Positions 1-7,222 of a stretch of 64,000 bases of DNA are shown one piece after another. The first letter of the stretch is position 1; each line of letters starts with the position of its first letter. The DNA lies in the NCBI RefSeq assembly GCF_022179285.1, contig NZ_BPQO01000001.1, positions 186,001-250,000 on the forward strand. Direction: 5' to 3'. Below the pieces are notes generated by a model, which was given only the letters and a program-made list of their open reading frames with translations, was not told the DNA's origin and did no database searches. The position numbers and the translations under genes were made by a program. The DNA is from Methylobacterium hispanicum. Its GTDB lineage: Bacteria > Pseudomonadota > Alphaproteobacteria > Rhizobiales > Beijerinckiaceae.

Positions 1-131
1 TGCCTGGAATACCTGAGAGCAGAGGCGAAGCGACACGAGATGAGGCCATTTGGCTAGTGCTGCGCGGCTGCCGCCGTGAACCCTCGCGCCGTCCCGCACG
101 TTCGGCATCGTACCAATCGCGAGGTTTTACT

Positions 132-404
132 ATGCGCTCAGTTCTGCTTGCCCTACCGCTAGCCGTGGCGTTTGCCGGTGCGGCTGTGGCTCAGTCTGCT
201 GTGACGCCCGCTCCAGGCGCTCCCGCTCCGGGCGCTCCTGGCGTAGCGGCGCCGCTCACCGGTGCGACCGGCTCTCCGGCCGCAGGCAGCTATTCCCCGA
301 CCGGCCGTCCTGCCGACTCGATCTCCAACGACTCTTCCGCGGCCGGCAACGCAGGACAGCCTTCGCGCGTGGCGCCTCAGGGTGGTGGTGGTAGCAGCCG
401 TTGA
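132..404 (+). CDS. Small secreted Pro/Ala/Gly-rich protein, unknown function
   Basis: The 90-residue product begins with a short basic start and a hydrophobic core (about residues 4-18), then an AVAQS site that looks like signal peptidase I cleavage. The mature part (about 70 residues) is almost entirely Pro, Ala, Gly, Ser and Thr, with tandem PAPGA units and a glycine/serine-rich end. I chose the ATG at 132 rather than the in-frame one at 57 because the signal peptide starts exactly there. No catalytic motif is visible. Similar short low-complexity exported proteins are common in Methylobacterium-like genomes and are usually uncharacterised. It could be a cell-envelope or stress-related peptide; no function is assigned. 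Confidence 0.6.
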   Translation: MRSVLLALPLAVAFAGAAVAQSAVTPAPGAPAPGAPGVAAPLTGATGSPAAGSYSPTGRPADSISNDSSAAGNAGQPSRVAPQGGGGSSR

Positions 405-536
405 TAGGTGTTGCCCCTCAGGTATACCAGCAGCGGTTGTGGTGGGTTAGGTTGACCGCAGTTCGGTAATCGAGACCCCGGACCACCTGAGCGGCGCGGC
501 CTTCATGGGTTCGCGCCGTTTCCTTTCGCGGGTGCC

Positions 537-1172
537 TCAGGCATTCCATCTCGCTAACGCCGCCGCAGCCTCCTCAGGGTTGGCCGCGATGCGATAGACA
601 GTCTGCCGCGTCACGCCAGTTGCCTGCGCCGTAGCAGTCACTGATTTGCCCTGGGCGAGGAGCTGTTGCACGACCTCAAGCTGCGCCACGTTGTAGCTCG
701 GCTTGCGGCCCCGGTAGGCGTCCTCGCGGCCCTTAGCGTGCTCGATGCCGGCCTTCTGTGCTTCCTTGGTCGCCTCCGCTTGGGCCTGCGCCGTGGCTGC
801 CATGAAGCCGATCAGCGCATCTCGCACGGCCTGCTGCATTGGGTCTGACGTAGCGCCATCAAAGGTGAGGTTGTTGATGACGGTGCGGACGATCACGCCC
901 CGCCGCATCAACTCCCGGATGGTGTCACACACGTCCCCGTAGTTGCGCCCGAGGCGGTCCACCCAGCGCACCACTAGCGTATCCCCGCGGCGGAGCATGT
1001 CGAACAGCCTACGGCCCTGCAGGCGGTCTCGGAGGGCGGTGGTGAGGCCCGAGGCCCCCTCGTCCGCCACCACCTCGTCTACCTTGAAGCCTGCTCCTTC
1101 CGCCTGCTTGCGCTGATGGGCGAGGGTCTGCTCCGCTGTCGAGACGCGGGCGTAGAGGATGGTCTGAGACAA
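537..1172 (-). CDS. Serine recombinase of the resolvase/invertase family
   Basis: A 211-residue small serine recombinase. The N-terminal catalytic domain (residues 1-140) has the YARVST motif with Ser11 as nucleophile, followed by a DEGASG segment and the RLGR region that supplies active-site arginines. A basic linker leads to a C-terminal helix-turn-helix (about 155-200, ending in a TRQTVYRI recognition helix) as in Tn3 resolvases and Hin/Gin invertases. Length and domain order are normal, so it looks intact. The only supported start is TTG at 1172, because a stop lies just upstream in frame. The upstream DNA carries several inverted GTCC/GGAC elements that may be its recombination site. It probably catalyses resolution or inversion within this accessory region. 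Confidence 0.9.
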   Translation of the reverse strand: MSQTILYARVSTAEQTLAHQRKQAEGAGFKVDEVVADEGASGLTTALRDRLQGRRLFDMLRRGDTLVVRWVDRLGRNYGDVCDTIRELMRRGVIVRTVINNLTFDGATSDPMQQAVRDALIGFMAATAQAQAEATKEAQKAGIEHAKGREDAYRGRKPSYNVAQLEVVQQLLAQGKSVTATAQATGVTRQTVYRIAANPEEAAAALARWNA

Positions 1173-1179
1173 AGCGTTC

Positions 1180-1292
1180 GTCCGAATGGGTGCTGTCCAT
1201 TAGAACGGCCGTCCGCAAGCCGAAGTCAACCCTTACGGACGTGCTTTCGGACAGCTTGGCGCCTGTCCACTGCGGTATACCTTTGTGGACGG
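1180..1292. repeat. Cluster of inverted repeats upstream of the recombinase gene (possible res site)
   Basis: Three pairs of complementary arms lie directly upstream of the recombinase start: GCTGTCC at 1192-1198 with GGACAGC at 1249-1255, CGTCCG at 1210-1215 with CGGACG at 1236-1241, and GTCCAC at 1265-1270 with GTGGAC at 1285-1290. Small serine resolvases normally bind a res region of several inverted sub-sites next to their own gene. That this is one is an inference from position and symmetry. Confidence 0.4.
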
Positions 1293-1327
1293 TAGGCATT
1301 TGTTAGGCAAACCAGACGGCGGCGAGA

Positions 1328-1780
1328 ATGACGAGCCAAGGCGAGACCACCAAGCGCTTCAGCCAAGCCGCCATTGAGGCTGCCAACCGGGCCGAGGCCA
1401 CGGCACTCCTCATCAGGTGCGGCTTCCGCGTCTACCGGCCCGAAGCCGACATTGAGGGTGAGGACCTAGTGCTCCGCCAGCCAGCCGGAATGCTGATCCC
1501 CGTGCAGCTCAAGCCCCGGATCTACGTGGACGGACAGCGATATAGCGGCTTGGGCTTATTCATGCTCTTTCCGCTCGGCCCCTTCACACCAGCAGCACCG
1601 CGCCCGTGGTTTCTGACCCCGCACGATCCCCTGTATGCCGAGGTCGAGAAGCGCCATGGGCACACGCCGAAGTGGACTGGCCGTTGGCATAGCGCCTACC
1701 CCGGCAGCGCACTGCGGGAGTATCTTGCGCCGTTCGAGGTCACCCCGCCGGCCGAACCTGAAGCGCCTGAGCCTGCCTAG
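1328..1780 (+). CDS. Hypothetical protein with a possible PD-(D/E)XK nuclease-like core
   Basis: A 150-residue protein not matched to a named family. An N-terminal helix containing Glu23 (about residues 12-30) is followed by beta-rich sequence in which Asp46 (GEDLVL) precedes a short hairpin and the strand IPVQLK, giving Gln60-x-Lys62. Helix-Glu, then Asp, then (E/Q)-x-K on the next strand is the usual order in PD-(D/E)XK nuclease folds, including small resolvase-like and restriction-like proteins. The C-terminus is Pro/Glu rich. The gene is divergent from the recombinase and lies in accessory DNA. It could equally be a catalytically dead member or an unrelated fold; only the motif order supports the call. 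Confidence 0.5.
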   Translation: MTSQGETTKRFSQAAIEAANRAEATALLIRCGFRVYRPEADIEGEDLVLRQPAGMLIPVQLKPRIYVDGQRYSGLGLFMLFPLGPFTPAAPRPWFLTPHDPLYAEVEKRHGHTPKWTGRWHSAYPGSALREYLAPFEVTPPAEPEAPEPA

Positions 1781-1804
1781 CCCACGGGCCGGAGCACCGT
1801 GATC

Positions 1805-1851
1805 ACCCACCCCCGGCCTCGCGTTGGCCTGAAGGGGAACCGGGGGTGGGT
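1805..1851 (+). terminator. Strong stem-loop after the PD-(D/E)XK-like gene
   Basis: A perfect 12-bp inverted repeat, ACCCACCCCCGG (1805-1816) and CCGGGGGTGGGT (1840-1851), with a 23-base loop lies 24 bases past the stop codon at 1780. No T-run follows, so it may be a rho-assisted terminator or a protein-binding palindrome. Confidence 0.4.
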
Positions 1852-2326
1852 ACAGGGGGGAAATTCAATCCGCCACCACGAGAGTGACCCCTCAAATTCA
1901 TGACCCCTGTGGGTAGTTCGGGCTATCACCCTGGCTCGAGCCCTGAGCGTAACGCTGCCCCCGCATGGTCTGTCACCTTGCGTTCCTTGGTCTCGCGAGG
2001 CTGATCGCCCACAGCACTCCACTCACGGGACGTAGAGGCGCATCTCTTCAGGTGCTGAGCCCCGCAACGGGCCAGCCGAAAGAGGAAACGAAGCCGCTCC
2101 GGCTGACCCGCGTCTCCCCAAGCCTGGGGATAAGCGAGGAGGCATCTGTATATCAGCACGAGGTGTGCCAGAGCGCGGCGCCGAGACCACTCGGACCCGG
2201 GCTCGCGTTCGGCTGATAGAGGGACCCAGGGGGGGGTACCGGAGGAAATCCTGCCGCTCGTCTTTGCGTATGGCGTCTGAAGTGCGTGACCCTTGATGGA
2301 AGCCGGAGGCAATGCCATGGCTGGCA
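1852..2326. other. Gap without a supported gene
   Basis: All six frames contain short open stretches, but none has a plausible start with a ribosome binding site, a family motif, or the codon bias of the neighbours. TGACCCCT occurs twice within about 20 bases near 1885-1908. No RNA gene was recognised. Confidence 0.4.
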
Positions 2327-2914
2327 CTAGGCGTTTCCGGAAAGCCCAACGCTTAGCTCGGCAATAAGTTCAGCGGAGGAGCCGTTGTGTTTGCCTAGGA
2401 TGCCCCGCACGAGATCAATGAAACCGTATAAGTAGGACTCTGCCCGTTCGATTGCCTCGATGCACTGCTGCATGTCTGCCAAGGACAGGCCATCAAGCTG
2501 ACCAGCAGGCGCCCAGCGGTTCACATCGAGCGTAGGGCCGGTCCAGCGGATATGGGTCTTCCTTTGCCGGACAGTACCTCCGAGCATCCCATGAGCGACC
2601 TTGTTGCGCGTTTCTTTGAGGCGGTTGAGCGTAACGAGCAGCTTACTCCAAATCGGCACAATCTGAGCCTCATGCTCCGACCGGGCAAACACCGGCCTCA
2701 GCGAGGCGTCAACAATCTTGAACCGTGCTTCTGTGTTTCCAGCGGCGAAATAAACCGGCAAAGCGATGTTCGGATCGCCGATAACGGTGTCTAGCAGATC
2801 CGCCATTCGGTTCTCGATGCCTGCCCAAGCGCTTAATACATCAGCTACTGCAACTTTGAGGGCTACAACTTCTTTTGTAGCCTGCCCTGCCTGGAAATTT
2901 TCTGGGCAAACCAT
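2327..2914 (-). CDS. HEPN-like protein with an R-x4-H motif
   Basis: A 195-residue, mostly alpha-helical protein. An N-terminal helix (about 18-45, with AWAGIENRMADLL) resembles the first helix of HEPN bundles. A later helix carries LKETRNKVAHG, giving Arg103-Asn104-x3-His108, the R-x4-6-H signature of HEPN ribonucleases, usually written RNxxAH. HEPN proteins are frequent in toxin-antitoxin, abortive-infection and other defence systems; that is family knowledge, and activity here is inference. The ATG at 2914 has a GAGG element about 7 bases upstream. The gene is visibly less GC-rich than the core genes, which fits horizontal transfer. No obvious antitoxin (for example a minimal nucleotidyltransferase) lies beside it. 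Confidence 0.6.
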   Translation of the reverse strand: MVCPENFQAGQATKEVVALKVAVADVLSAWAGIENRMADLLDTVIGDPNIALPVYFAAGNTEARFKIVDASLRPVFARSEHEAQIVPIWSKLLVTLNRLKETRNKVAHGMLGGTVRQRKTHIRWTGPTLDVNRWAPAGQLDGLSLADMQQCIEAIERAESYLYGFIDLVRGILGKHNGSSAELIAELSVGLSGNA

Positions 2915-2973
2915 GCAACCGCCTCGATGCCAAATGTCTTAAGCTGTCTCGCCAGCCGGGCTTTGGAGCCGTC

Positions 2974-3156
2974 TCAGGTCCGGCGCCCTGGCGTGGCTTT
3001 ACGCTTCCTCGCCGCCTTCTTGGCCGTAACGGCTCTGGTCAGCTCGGCAACGGTCAACTGTTGCTGACGACGAGCTATGGATGTGGCCGTGCCGATCCAC
3101 CACCCGGCAGCACGGTTGGCGGCTGAGAGCCAGACGCTCAAAGCGGGGTTCTTCAT
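2974..3156 (-). CDS. Small basic protein with a phasin-like N-terminus
   Basis: A 60-residue product starting MKNPALSVWLSAANRAAG, which resembles the first helix of small phasin-like proteins of Hyphomicrobiales (WLSAAN followed by RRQQ). The C-terminal 15 residues are very rich in Lys and Arg. It starts at the ATG at 3156; the frame is open further upstream, but the resemblance begins here. The start overlaps the last bases of the recombinase relic frame. It is much shorter than true phasins (about 110 residues or more), so it may be a truncated copy in the island. Confidence 0.35.
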   Translation of the reverse strand: MKNPALSVWLSAANRAAGWWIGTATSIARRQQQLTVAELTRAVTAKKAARKRKATPGRRT

Positions 3157-3279
3157 GCGGGCCTCAAGAGGGTTGGTGCAGCCGCCCCAGCGACACAACG
3201 CGCCAATAGCCCGAAGGTGGCCCCTTGCCGGTCCTGCCGCCAAGTCCTACAATCTGCTTCGTCTCTGCGGCTGCAAAAC

Positions 3280-3770
3280 GCTGATTTGATTGCGGAATTT
3301 CTGTCGGCCTTGCCCTCCTTTCGGGCGCGCCATTCACGAACAGAACTGTGAACGCTGGGAGCGGCGTCCGGTCCGTTCGTGACAGCTCTTTCGCGACCAT
3401 CACGCCGACCTGCCGATTTGGATCTGGTTGGGCTGCACCTCCACCCGGTCGATGACCGCGCGGATGTAGGTCTTTCGGAACGGAACCTCGCCCTCTCGCA
3501 GCCGCGCCCGCATCTCAGATGCGTACGTCGCGTCGCGCTCCGGTGCCATCGCCACAGGCTCCAGGATCTGCTCGCGTAGGCGCTCCAGTGCGGCCCGCGC
3601 CTGATCCCGATCGGTGCGTAGCGTGTCGAGCCGCTGCTTCAGCGTCGGATCAACCGAGCAGGTCGTCGATGAGACGGGTGAGATGCTGCTCGGTCGCCTC
3701 AATCTCCGGGATCGTCACCGCGGGCCGGTCTGGCAGGCAGAGCAGGATCACGGGCTGCGCATCGACTTCA
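3280..3770 (-). pseudogene. Relic of a large serine recombinase (C-terminal part, frameshifted)
   Basis: Three reading frames on the minus strand each encode a consecutive piece of the C-terminal region of a large serine recombinase. The first (about 3770-3655) reads EIEATEQHLTRLIDDLL. After a frame change near 3652-3660 the next frame reads VDPTLKQRLDTL, a coiled coil and FRKTYIRAVIDRVEV. After a second change near 3404-3411 the last reads RAVTNGPDAAPSVHSSVREW. In intact relatives these are continuous: coiled coil, the IDRVEV strand, and a terminal VREWRAR segment. The catalytic N-terminal domain is missing. It is a dead remnant, showing that this area has received mobile DNA before. Confidence 0.75.
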
Positions 3771-4240
3771 CGGGTGCGACGACCCGCGCCCGTGCTCCGG
3801 GAGCATGCCGTCCGGTCGGGCGGGCTCGGCCGTGCGGCGCGCAACGCGGCGGGACGTGTGTGAGCCGAGTGACTTACGCATGGCAGGGCTCCGTGGAAGG
3901 ACCCCTCCAATTACACCGGCCTGCCCCCGAAAACGGGGATAAAAACGCGCTCGGCGCGGCCAGACGGCAGAGACCTCATCCTGAATTTGAGGCAGGAAGG
4001 GGACCTCGGGCACCGCGCCTTCGCGGTCCATCAGCAGCCTCGGCCAGCTTCTCCGAGGCGGACATCGACGTGGGTTGGCGTAGAGGTCTCAAACGCGCCA
4101 CAATCGGACCGTGTGTCCAGAGCGTCTGAGGGTCCGCTCCTGCCGTTAGGGATAGCCTTCGCGTGATCCGGAGGCGCAGTAGCAATGCTGAGAATAGCCT
4201 CGCCTGGAAATCAACTCGGCCATCCCACCGCGGCCGCTCC
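3771..4240. other. Gap between the recombinase relic and the amidase gene
   Basis: No gene supported. Open frames here lack starts with ribosome binding sites and match no family I know. The base composition returns to the high-GC pattern of the core towards 4240, so this probably contains the accessory/core junction. No direct repeat marking an attachment site was seen. Confidence 0.35.
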
Positions 4241-5650
4241 TCACGGTTCTGCGAGCGGCCGAAGATTATAGCCCTGCGGCTTCGTCCGCTCGATCGCCGC
4301 AGCCGTCCGCACCACGTCGAACTCGCCGAGAGTGCGACCAACGATCTGCAGGCCGACCGGCATCCCGTCCGAGGCGATCCCCGCGCAGACGGAGGCTGCG
4401 GGCTGGCCGGTGAGGTTGAAGGGATAGGTGTAGAAGGCCCAGGAGACGAGGCTGCGGTCTTCCAGCCCGGCCGGAATGTTCCGGCCTGCCTCCAAGGACG
4501 AGATCGGCAGGGTCGGCGATAGAAGCACATCGTACTCGGTGAAGAAGCGGACCATCCGGTCCCGCAGCGCGTAGCGCGCGAAGACGGTCTCGTAATAGGC
4601 GCGCATCTCCTGGGCGAGGGCGGCGTCCAGTACGTCGGCGACGGCCGGGTCCAGGAGATCGCGGCGGTTCTCGAGAACGCCGCGCAGGCGGGTGCCGATC
4701 CCGGCGTAGAACTCGGCGGTCCAGAGATCGGCCGGGTCGGCGTCGAAGACGGCCTCGACCTCCTCCACGCGTGCGCCCTGGTCTGCCAGGGCCATGGCGG
4801 CGCAGCGGGCGATGGCCGCGACCTCCGCGCTCGGCCGCGCGTAGCCGAGGGTCGCGCTCCAGGCGACGCGGAGCCCGGCGACGGAAGCCTTCGCCGCCCC
4901 CAGGAGGTCGGGCACGGGCCCGGCCACCGCGAAGGGGTCGCGCGGGTCGTGACCGGCGACCGCGATCGTCAGCAGGGCGGCGTCCGCCGCGTTGCGCGCG
5001 AGCGCGCCGACATGGGCGAGCGTCGGCGTCGCCGAGGTCGGCCAGACCGGCACGCGGCCGAACTGCGCCTTGAGGCCGACGAGGCCGGTGAGCGCGGCCG
5101 GGATGCGCAGCGAACCGCCGCCGTCGGTGCCCAGCGCGAAGGGCGTGATGCCGGCCGCCACCGACGCGGCCGCGCCCGCGCTCGAGCCGCCCGGCGTCTT
5201 CGTCAGGTCCCAGGGATGACGGGTGATGCCGGTCAGCGGCGAGTCGCCCACGGGCTTCGCCCCGAACTCGCTCGTCGTGGTCTTGCCGATGATGACGGCG
5301 CCCGCGGCCCGCAGGCGCTCGACCGAGGGTGCGTCGGCGGCCGCGACGTTGTCCGCCATGGCGCGCGAGCCCGAGGCGTAGGGCTGCCCGCCCACCGCGA
5401 TCAGGTCCTTCACCGAAACCGGCAGCCCGTGGAGCAGCCCGAGGGGGGCATCCCGCATCACGGCGTCCTCGGCCCGCCGGGCCGCCGCCCGGGCCTGGTC
5501 CGGCATCAGCAGGCAGAAGGCGTTCAGCGTGGCCTGGCTCGCCTCGGCGCGCGCGAGGGCGCGCTCGGTCAGTTCCACCGGCGACACCGCGCGCGTCGCG
5601 ATCAGGCGCCGCAGGTCGAGCGCGGTCATGAAGTCGAGGTCGCTCGTCAT
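4241..5650 (-). CDS. Amidase-signature family amidohydrolase
   Basis: A 469-residue amidase-signature enzyme that hydrolyses a carboxamide C-N bond. The Ser-cisSer-Lys triad can be read directly: Lys81 in VSVKD, Ser156 in the PGGSSAG motif, and Ser180 in GTDGGGSLR. Length is typical for stand-alone amidases. GatA is less likely because no gatB or gatC is nearby and the neighbours are catabolic. It is the last gene of a minus-strand operon: solute-binding protein, livH, livMG, livF, cyclase-family hydrolase, amidase. The likely role is to release ammonia, or cleave an amide, from an intermediate made by the cyclase/hydantoinase genes; the substrate is unknown. Confidence 0.9.
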   Translation of the reverse strand: MTSDLDFMTALDLRRLIATRAVSPVELTERALARAEASQATLNAFCLLMPDQARAAARRAEDAVMRDAPLGLLHGLPVSVKDLIAVGGQPYASGSRAMADNVAAADAPSVERLRAAGAVIIGKTTTSEFGAKPVGDSPLTGITRHPWDLTKTPGGSSAGAAASVAAGITPFALGTDGGGSLRIPAALTGLVGLKAQFGRVPVWPTSATPTLAHVGALARNAADAALLTIAVAGHDPRDPFAVAGPVPDLLGAAKASVAGLRVAWSATLGYARPSAEVAAIARCAAMALADQGARVEEVEAVFDADPADLWTAEFYAGIGTRLRGVLENRRDLLDPAVADVLDAALAQEMRAYYETVFARYALRDRMVRFFTEYDVLLSPTLPISSLEAGRNIPAGLEDRSLVSWAFYTYPFNLTGQPAASVCAGIASDGMPVGLQIVGRTLGEFDVVRTAAAIERTKPQGYNLRPLAEP

Positions 5651-5674
5651 CGCTCCGCTCTCCTGAACCCAGAG

Positions 5675-5697
5675 GCGGCGCCCCGGCGGGGCGCCGC
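5675..5697. repeat. GC-rich hairpin between the cyclase and amidase genes
   Basis: A 10-bp perfect stem (GCGGCGCCCC at 5675-5684, GGGGCGCCGC at 5688-5697) with a 3-base loop in the 54-base gap. No T-run follows. It may stabilise the upstream message or reduce read-through into the amidase gene. Confidence 0.5.
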
Positions 5698-5704
5698 TTG
5701 CGCG

Positions 5705-6406
5705 TCAATCGTTGACGATGGCGAAGGCGCGCACCGGCGAGCCGGAGCCGCCCTTGAACTTCAGCGGCACGCCGAAGAACTGAACCTCGCCCTTGCCGAG
5801 CAGCTCCTCGAGGTTCACCAGCCACTCCCAGTGGCTCATGCCGAGGTCGCGGCAGAGGCGGTGCTGGGCGAAGACATTGTCGCTCGGCTTGTCGGTCGAG
5901 GGCCCCTCGACGCCGTGCATCCGCGAGCCGCGCGCGTGCAGCCACTGCGTCGCCTCCGCGGTGAGCAGCGGGTTCTTCCACACCGAGTCGAGGCCCGGAT
6001 AGTTGCGCGCGTGGAAGCCGGTGCAGAGCAGGACGATGTGCCCGTCGACCTTGACGCCGCTCTTCTCCTCCGCTGCCTCCATGTCGGCGACGGTGATGTC
6101 GCCGAGGTCGGGGATGTGGCGCAGGTCGAAGCAGACCGCCTTGCCCATGAACAGGTCCAGCGGCATCTCGTCGACGGGCTGGCCCTTCGGGTTCACGTGC
6201 AGGAAGGCGTCCACGTGGGTGCCGACATGGTCGAGCATCGCGATGAAGTTCGTCTGGAAGGTCATCGCGTCGCCCGGCACGCCGAGACCGAGGGCGGCCG
6301 AGCTCTCGTGGCTGAGATGCGTGGTGATCACCGGCCGCTGGAAGAGCTTGTGGGCCGGCATGTTGTCCTCGATCAGGAGGCTCAGGTCGACGACGCGCTG
6401 GGGCAT
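5705..6406 (-). CDS. Cyclase-family metal-dependent hydrolase (kynurenine formamidase/isatin hydrolase-like)
   Basis: A 233-residue protein of the cyclase superfamily (PF04199). The metal-binding motif H-x-G-T-H-x-D-x3-H is present as DHVGTHVDAFLH around residues 78-90, and a downstream HARNYPG segment and the late conserved region match the fold. Characterised relatives use Mn or Zn to hydrolyse formyl amides (kynurenine formamidase, KynB) or open cyclic amides such as isatin. Kynurenine use is not supported, since no kynureninase or tryptophan dioxygenase genes are near. Its place between a Liv-type transporter and an amidase, in a locus that also has a hydantoinase, suggests hydrolysis of a cyclic or N-acyl amide taken up by the transporter. 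Confidence 0.85.
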   Translation of the reverse strand: MPQRVVDLSLLIEDNMPAHKLFQRPVITTHLSHESSAALGLGVPGDAMTFQTNFIAMLDHVGTHVDAFLHVNPKGQPVDEMPLDLFMGKAVCFDLRHIPDLGDITVADMEAAEEKSGVKVDGHIVLLCTGFHARNYPGLDSVWKNPLLTAEATQWLHARGSRMHGVEGPSTDKPSDNVFAQHRLCRDLGMSHWEWLVNLEELLGKGEVQFFGVPLKFKGGSGSPVRAFAIVND

Positions 6407-6487
6407 GGCGGGTCCTTATCGGGCGTGGGAGACCGTTCGCGGCGCCGGAGGGTGCCGCGCCGGGTCGGGTCTTCGGGGATGCCGCTC

Positions 6488-7222
6488 TCAGGCGGCTTTC
6501 TTCTTGCCGAGGAAGGCCTCCATGACCTCCGGGTCGCGGGCGATGAGCCCGCTCGGGCCGTCCCGCACCACGCGCCCCTGCGCCACCACGTAGGCGTGGT
6601 CGGCGATGGCGAGCGCGTAGGCCGCGAGCTGCTCGACGAGAAGAATGGTGAGGCCCTGGCGGTTGAGGTCGCGCAGGACGCCGATCAGTTGCTCGACGAC
6701 ACGGGGCGCGAGGCCGAGCGAGAGTTCGTCGATCACGAGGAGGTCGGGCTCGGCCATAAGGCCGCGGGCGATGGCGAGCATCTGCTGCTCGCCGCCCGAC
6801 AGGCTGCCGGCGGGCTGGCGCAGCCGCTCGCGCAGGCGCGGGAAGAGCGCGAGCGCGCGCTCCAGCGTTTGCTTGGCTCGGGCCGTCCTGAGGCCGCCAT
6901 GGGTGTAGGCGCCCAGGATCAGATTGTCCTCGACGCTCTGGTCGGGGAAGATCAGGCGGCCCTCGGGCACCATGGCGAGGCCGCGGGCGACCTTGGCGTG
7001 GGCCGGCAACCGCGTGACCTCCTCGCCCTTGAAGAGGACAAGGCCGCCGCACGGCCGGACGAGGCCGGTGATGCCGCGCATCAGCGAGGTCTTGCCGGCC
7101 CCGTTGTTGCCGATCACGGCGACCAGCTGGCCGCGCGGGACGGTGAGGCTCGCGCCGCGCAGAGCGGTCGCCGCACCGTAGCGGACTTCCAGGTTCTCGA
7201 CCGTCAGAAGGGTCTCGCTCAT
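6488..7222 (-). CDS. livF: Branched-chain amino acid/amide-type ABC transporter ATP-binding protein LivF
   Basis: A 244-residue cytoplasmic ABC ATPase of the LivF type. Visible: Walker A GNNGAGKT (about 38-45), signature LSGGEQQ, Walker B LLVIDE followed by LSLGLAPR, and a switch-region ILLVEQ. The ATG at 7222 is supported by the TGATG overlap with the stop of the upstream livMG gene, implying translational coupling. The C-terminal EAFLGKKKAA tail is typical of LivF. It pairs with the LivG half of the fused upstream protein to power uptake through LivH/LivM. Confidence 0.93.
   Translation of the reverse strand: MSETLLTVENLEVRYGAATALRGASLTVPRGQLVAVIGNNGAGKTSLMRGITGLVRPCGGLVLFKGEEVTRLPAHAKVARGLAMVPEGRLIFPDQSVEDNLILGAYTHGGLRTARAKQTLERALALFPRLRERLRQPAGSLSGGEQQMLAIARGLMAEPDLLVIDELSLGLAPRVVEQLIGVLRDLNRQGLTILLVEQLAAYALAIADHAYVVAQGRVVRDGPSGLIARDPEVMEAFLGKKKAA

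Noticed and set aside
2023..2349. Overlapping minus-strand open frames in the gap beside the HEPN-like gene
   Set aside because: Several frames overlap one another, none has a credible start or domain.
5705..6406. Cyclase-family gene as a kynurenine formamidase of tryptophan breakdown
   Set aside because: No kynureninase or tryptophan dioxygenase gene is near; context points to a different amide substrate.
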